Below are positions 4,066 through 5,303 of a stretch of DNA of 5,303 bases, one piece after another. Location: positions 1-5,303 of the forward strand of contig DBYG01000022.1 in assembly GCA_002310175.1 (NCBI GenBank), given 5' to 3'. The notes beneath the pieces were generated by a model. That model did no database searches. It worked only from the letters and a program-made list of their open reading frames with translations, and had not been told where the DNA came from. The DNA is from Bacteroidales bacterium UBA1192 (GTDB taxonomy: Bacteria; Bacteroidota; Bacteroidia; Bacteroidales; Bacteroidaceae). How positions within the stretch are numbered: the first letter of the stretch is position 1; every line of letters begins with the position of its first letter. The position numbers and the translations under genes are program-made.

Positions 4066-5120
4066 AGGATTGGGAAGACATAATTAAAGAACGTCAGTTG
4101 AGCCGAAAGGCAGAGCTGCCGGAGTCTGACTGGAATGATTTCCTTTCCAGGCGTGCAGCACATGAACGTGCCGCAAGAAAGCGTCGCAGGATTCTTGCTG
4201 CATCCATATTAATCCCTGCAGCGGCTGCTGTGTTGCTGTTGCTGATTCTGCAGCCATTTAAAACTGTTGTCCCGGATAATCTTGTTGCTCAGGATAAATT
4301 GTCCGAGCAGGCAGTATCGGCTGTTGTGGCAAAGGTCCAGACAGTTAAAGTTAATGATTCTGTCTCGTTCAACACAGCCCGTTATGCTGCTCCTGAAGGT
4401 AGTTCATCGCTTGAGGACCTTGTCCGCAAGCTTCCCGGTGCGCAGATAGACAGTAACGGTAATATCACGGTAAACGGTAAAACCATACAGAGAATTCTTG
4501 TAAATGGTAAGCCATTTTTTACTGCTCATGAATATGTGGATCTTGGCCTGAGTGTTAAATGGGCCATATGTAACGTGGGGGCCAATAAACCGGAAGAAGT
4601 AGGCGGTATGTACGCCTGGGGTGAGACCGAGCCAAAAACAGATTACAGTTTCTCAACCTACAAGTTCTGTATAGACGGTAATAGATATAAATACTCCAAG
4701 TATAACGATACAGACGGTAAGACCATTTTAGACCCGGAAGATGACGTGGCCCATGTCAATTGGGGCGGCGATTGGCGTATGCCCACTTGGAATGAGATGC
4801 AGGAATTGCTTAATCAGTGTTCCTGGACCTATACAACCCTGAACGGCGTTGAGGGATACCGTGTAACGAGTAAGGTTCCCGGATTTGAAGACCGCTCCAT
4901 CTTTATGCCCTTCAATGTATACTTGGATAAATCAACGCTTCGTGAAGGCGAATACCCGGCATGGGGCCAATACTGGTCAAGCACACTCATTTTGGGTGAT
5001 GAATGGCCGGTGGTGAATAAATCGGAACACGCATGGGGAATCTCCCTTTGCTGTGATGCTACTATGGGTAACGGCACATACCGCAACGAAGGCCGATCTA
5101 TCAGACCCGTCTGTCCATAA
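4062..5120 (+). CDS. Anti-sigma-like membrane protein with TonB-plug-like motif and FISUMP domain
   Basis: This 352-residue protein probably sits in the inner membrane with most of its mass in the periplasm. Residues 1-43 are a charged cytoplasmic tail (MKDWEDIIKER, then LPESDWNDF) resembling those of proteins encoded after Bacteroidetes ECF sigma factors. Residues 44-64 are one hydrophobic helix preceded by RKRRR, which keeps the N-terminus inside. Residues 99-153 carry a segment I associate with the plug region of Bacteroidetes outer-membrane TonB-dependent receptors: DSVSFN, SLEDLVRKLPGAQID, NGNITVNGKTI and ILVNGKPFF. Residues 155-352 match the FISUMP pattern: EYVDLGLSVKWAICNVGA, YAWGETEP, NWGGDWRMPTWNEMQEL, YWSST and GRSIRPVCP. 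The zinc-binding HxxxCxxC of classical ZAS anti-sigma factors is absent. It may hold the sigma factor through its tail and sense a surface signal through the FISUMP domain; this is inference. Confidence 0.85.
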   Translation: MKDWEDIIKERQLSRKAELPESDWNDFLSRRAAHERAARKRRRILAASILIPAAAAVLLLLILQPFKTVVPDNLVAQDKLSEQAVSAVVAKVQTVKVNDSVSFNTARYAAPEGSSSLEDLVRKLPGAQIDSNGNITVNGKTIQRILVNGKPFFTAHEYVDLGLSVKWAICNVGANKPEEVGGMYAWGETEPKTDYSFSTYKFCIDGNRYKYSKYNDTDGKTILDPEDDVAHVNWGGDWRMPTWNEMQELLNQCSWTYTTLNGVEGYRVTSKVPGFEDRSIFMPFNVYLDKSTLREGEYPAWGQYWSSTLILGDEWPVVNKSEHAWGISLCCDATMGNGTYRNEGRSIRPVCP

Positions 5121-5161
5121 ATGTGAAAAAGGGGATTTCCCCTTTTCCACATTTTATTTTT
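5120..5161 (+). terminator. Hairpin terminator between convergent genes
   Basis: Arms at 5120-5134 and 5139-5153 pair over 15 positions with a single A-C mismatch, around the loop ATTT. The GC-rich part (GGGG/CCCC) is next to the loop, and TTATTTTT follows on the plus strand. It starts on the last base of the stop codon of the sigma-partner gene. The right arm ends at the stop codon of the minus-strand peroxidase (5156..5154), so transcripts from that side also meet the hairpin, though with a poorer T-run. Confidence 0.85.
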
Positions 5162-5303
5162 CGGTCTTGAGAGCTTGTGCAACAGCGGCTTCTACATCGG
5201 TCATCTTGTCGCCGGATTCAAAGCGTTTGAGCACTTTGCCATCGGTCGAAATCAGGAATTTGGTAAAGTTCCAACGTATGTTGTTCTTGTTCTCGGCATT
5301 GGC
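5154..5303 (-). CDS. Glutathione peroxidase family protein, C-terminal part
   Basis: The reverse strand is open from the window edge to TAA at 5156..5154, giving the last 49 residues of a protein whose start lies outside. The segment NNIRWNFTKFLISTDGKVLKRF is the conserved C-terminal signature of the glutathione peroxidase family. Its Trp and Asn belong to the catalytic tetrad together with a Cys (or Sec) and a Gln that are outside the window. Bacterial members are mostly thioredoxin-dependent and reduce hydrogen peroxide and organic hydroperoxides. The tail after KRF, ending VAQALKTEK, resembles the usual closing helix. The gene converges on the sigma-factor operon and shares its terminator hairpin. 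Confidence 0.9.
   Translation of the reverse strand, partial: ANAENKNNIRWNFTKFLISTDGKVLKRFESGDKMTDVEAAVAQALKTEK

Noticed and set aside
4267..4449. Extra ORF inside the sigma-partner gene, along with the other overlapping ORFs at 854-1072, 1398-1601, 2536-2959, 3711-3932 and 4829-5182
   Set aside because: Each lies in another frame or on the opposite strand of a well-supported gene and has no recognisable domain or independent start signal.

Overview
The window reads as chromosomal DNA of a member of the order Bacteroidales (Bacteroides, Phocaeicola or Prevotella-like). This rests on promoters of the TTTG-N20-TAnnTTTG kind, weak or absent Shine-Dalgarno signals, an ECF sigma factor overlapping a short-tailed single-pass membrane protein, a 'Fibrobacter succinogenes major paralogous' (FISUMP) domain, and DUF4143-type ATPase and Fic genes typical of that group. 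The genus is inference; no rRNA or tRNA is present.

Layout. The left edge holds the 5' end of a minus-strand gene (83..1) encoding a basic, membrane-anchored N-terminus, with its promoter at 108-140. A regulatory gap (84-410) follows, containing two copies of a 29-bp imperfect palindrome. Two overlapping plus-strand genes (411-1133 and 1130-1810) encode secreted proteins: one has two carboxypeptidase-regulatory-like beta-sandwich segments, the other is unrecognised. Next comes a minus-strand relic of an AAA/DUF4143 ATPase (about 1837-2198) that has lost both ends but keeps a promoter and operator (2205-2272). Further right are a possible 40-residue minus-strand ORF (2444..2322), a complete minus-strand Fic protein with its own helix-turn-helix (3333..2452) and a palindromic operator region. 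Divergent from it run an ECF sigma factor (3490-4065) and, overlapping by 4 bases, a membrane protein (4062-5120). That protein joins an anti-sigma-like tail, one transmembrane helix, a TonB-receptor plug-like motif and a FISUMP domain. A strong hairpin terminator (5120-5160) separates it from the convergent C-terminus of a glutathione peroxidase (5303..5154).

The most notable structure outside the genes is a family of four 29-bp imperfect palindromes (132-160, 271-299, 1808-1836, 2283-2324), of the form TGACACA-N11-TCCCTGTGTCA. All lie in the same orientation, all sit at gene boundaries, and they bracket the secreted-protein pair and the ATPase relic as modules. One copy carries an exact 13-bp internal duplication, and two copies supply the stop codon of the adjoining ORF. 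They look like REP- or MITE-like elements marking an accessory insertion zone.

Functionally, the sigma factor and the membrane protein probably form a cell-surface signalling pair. The Fic gene probably represses itself through TTGCCGAT sites. The secreted pair is probably co-translated and exported together. None of these links has been tested; each is inferred from arrangement and family resemblance.
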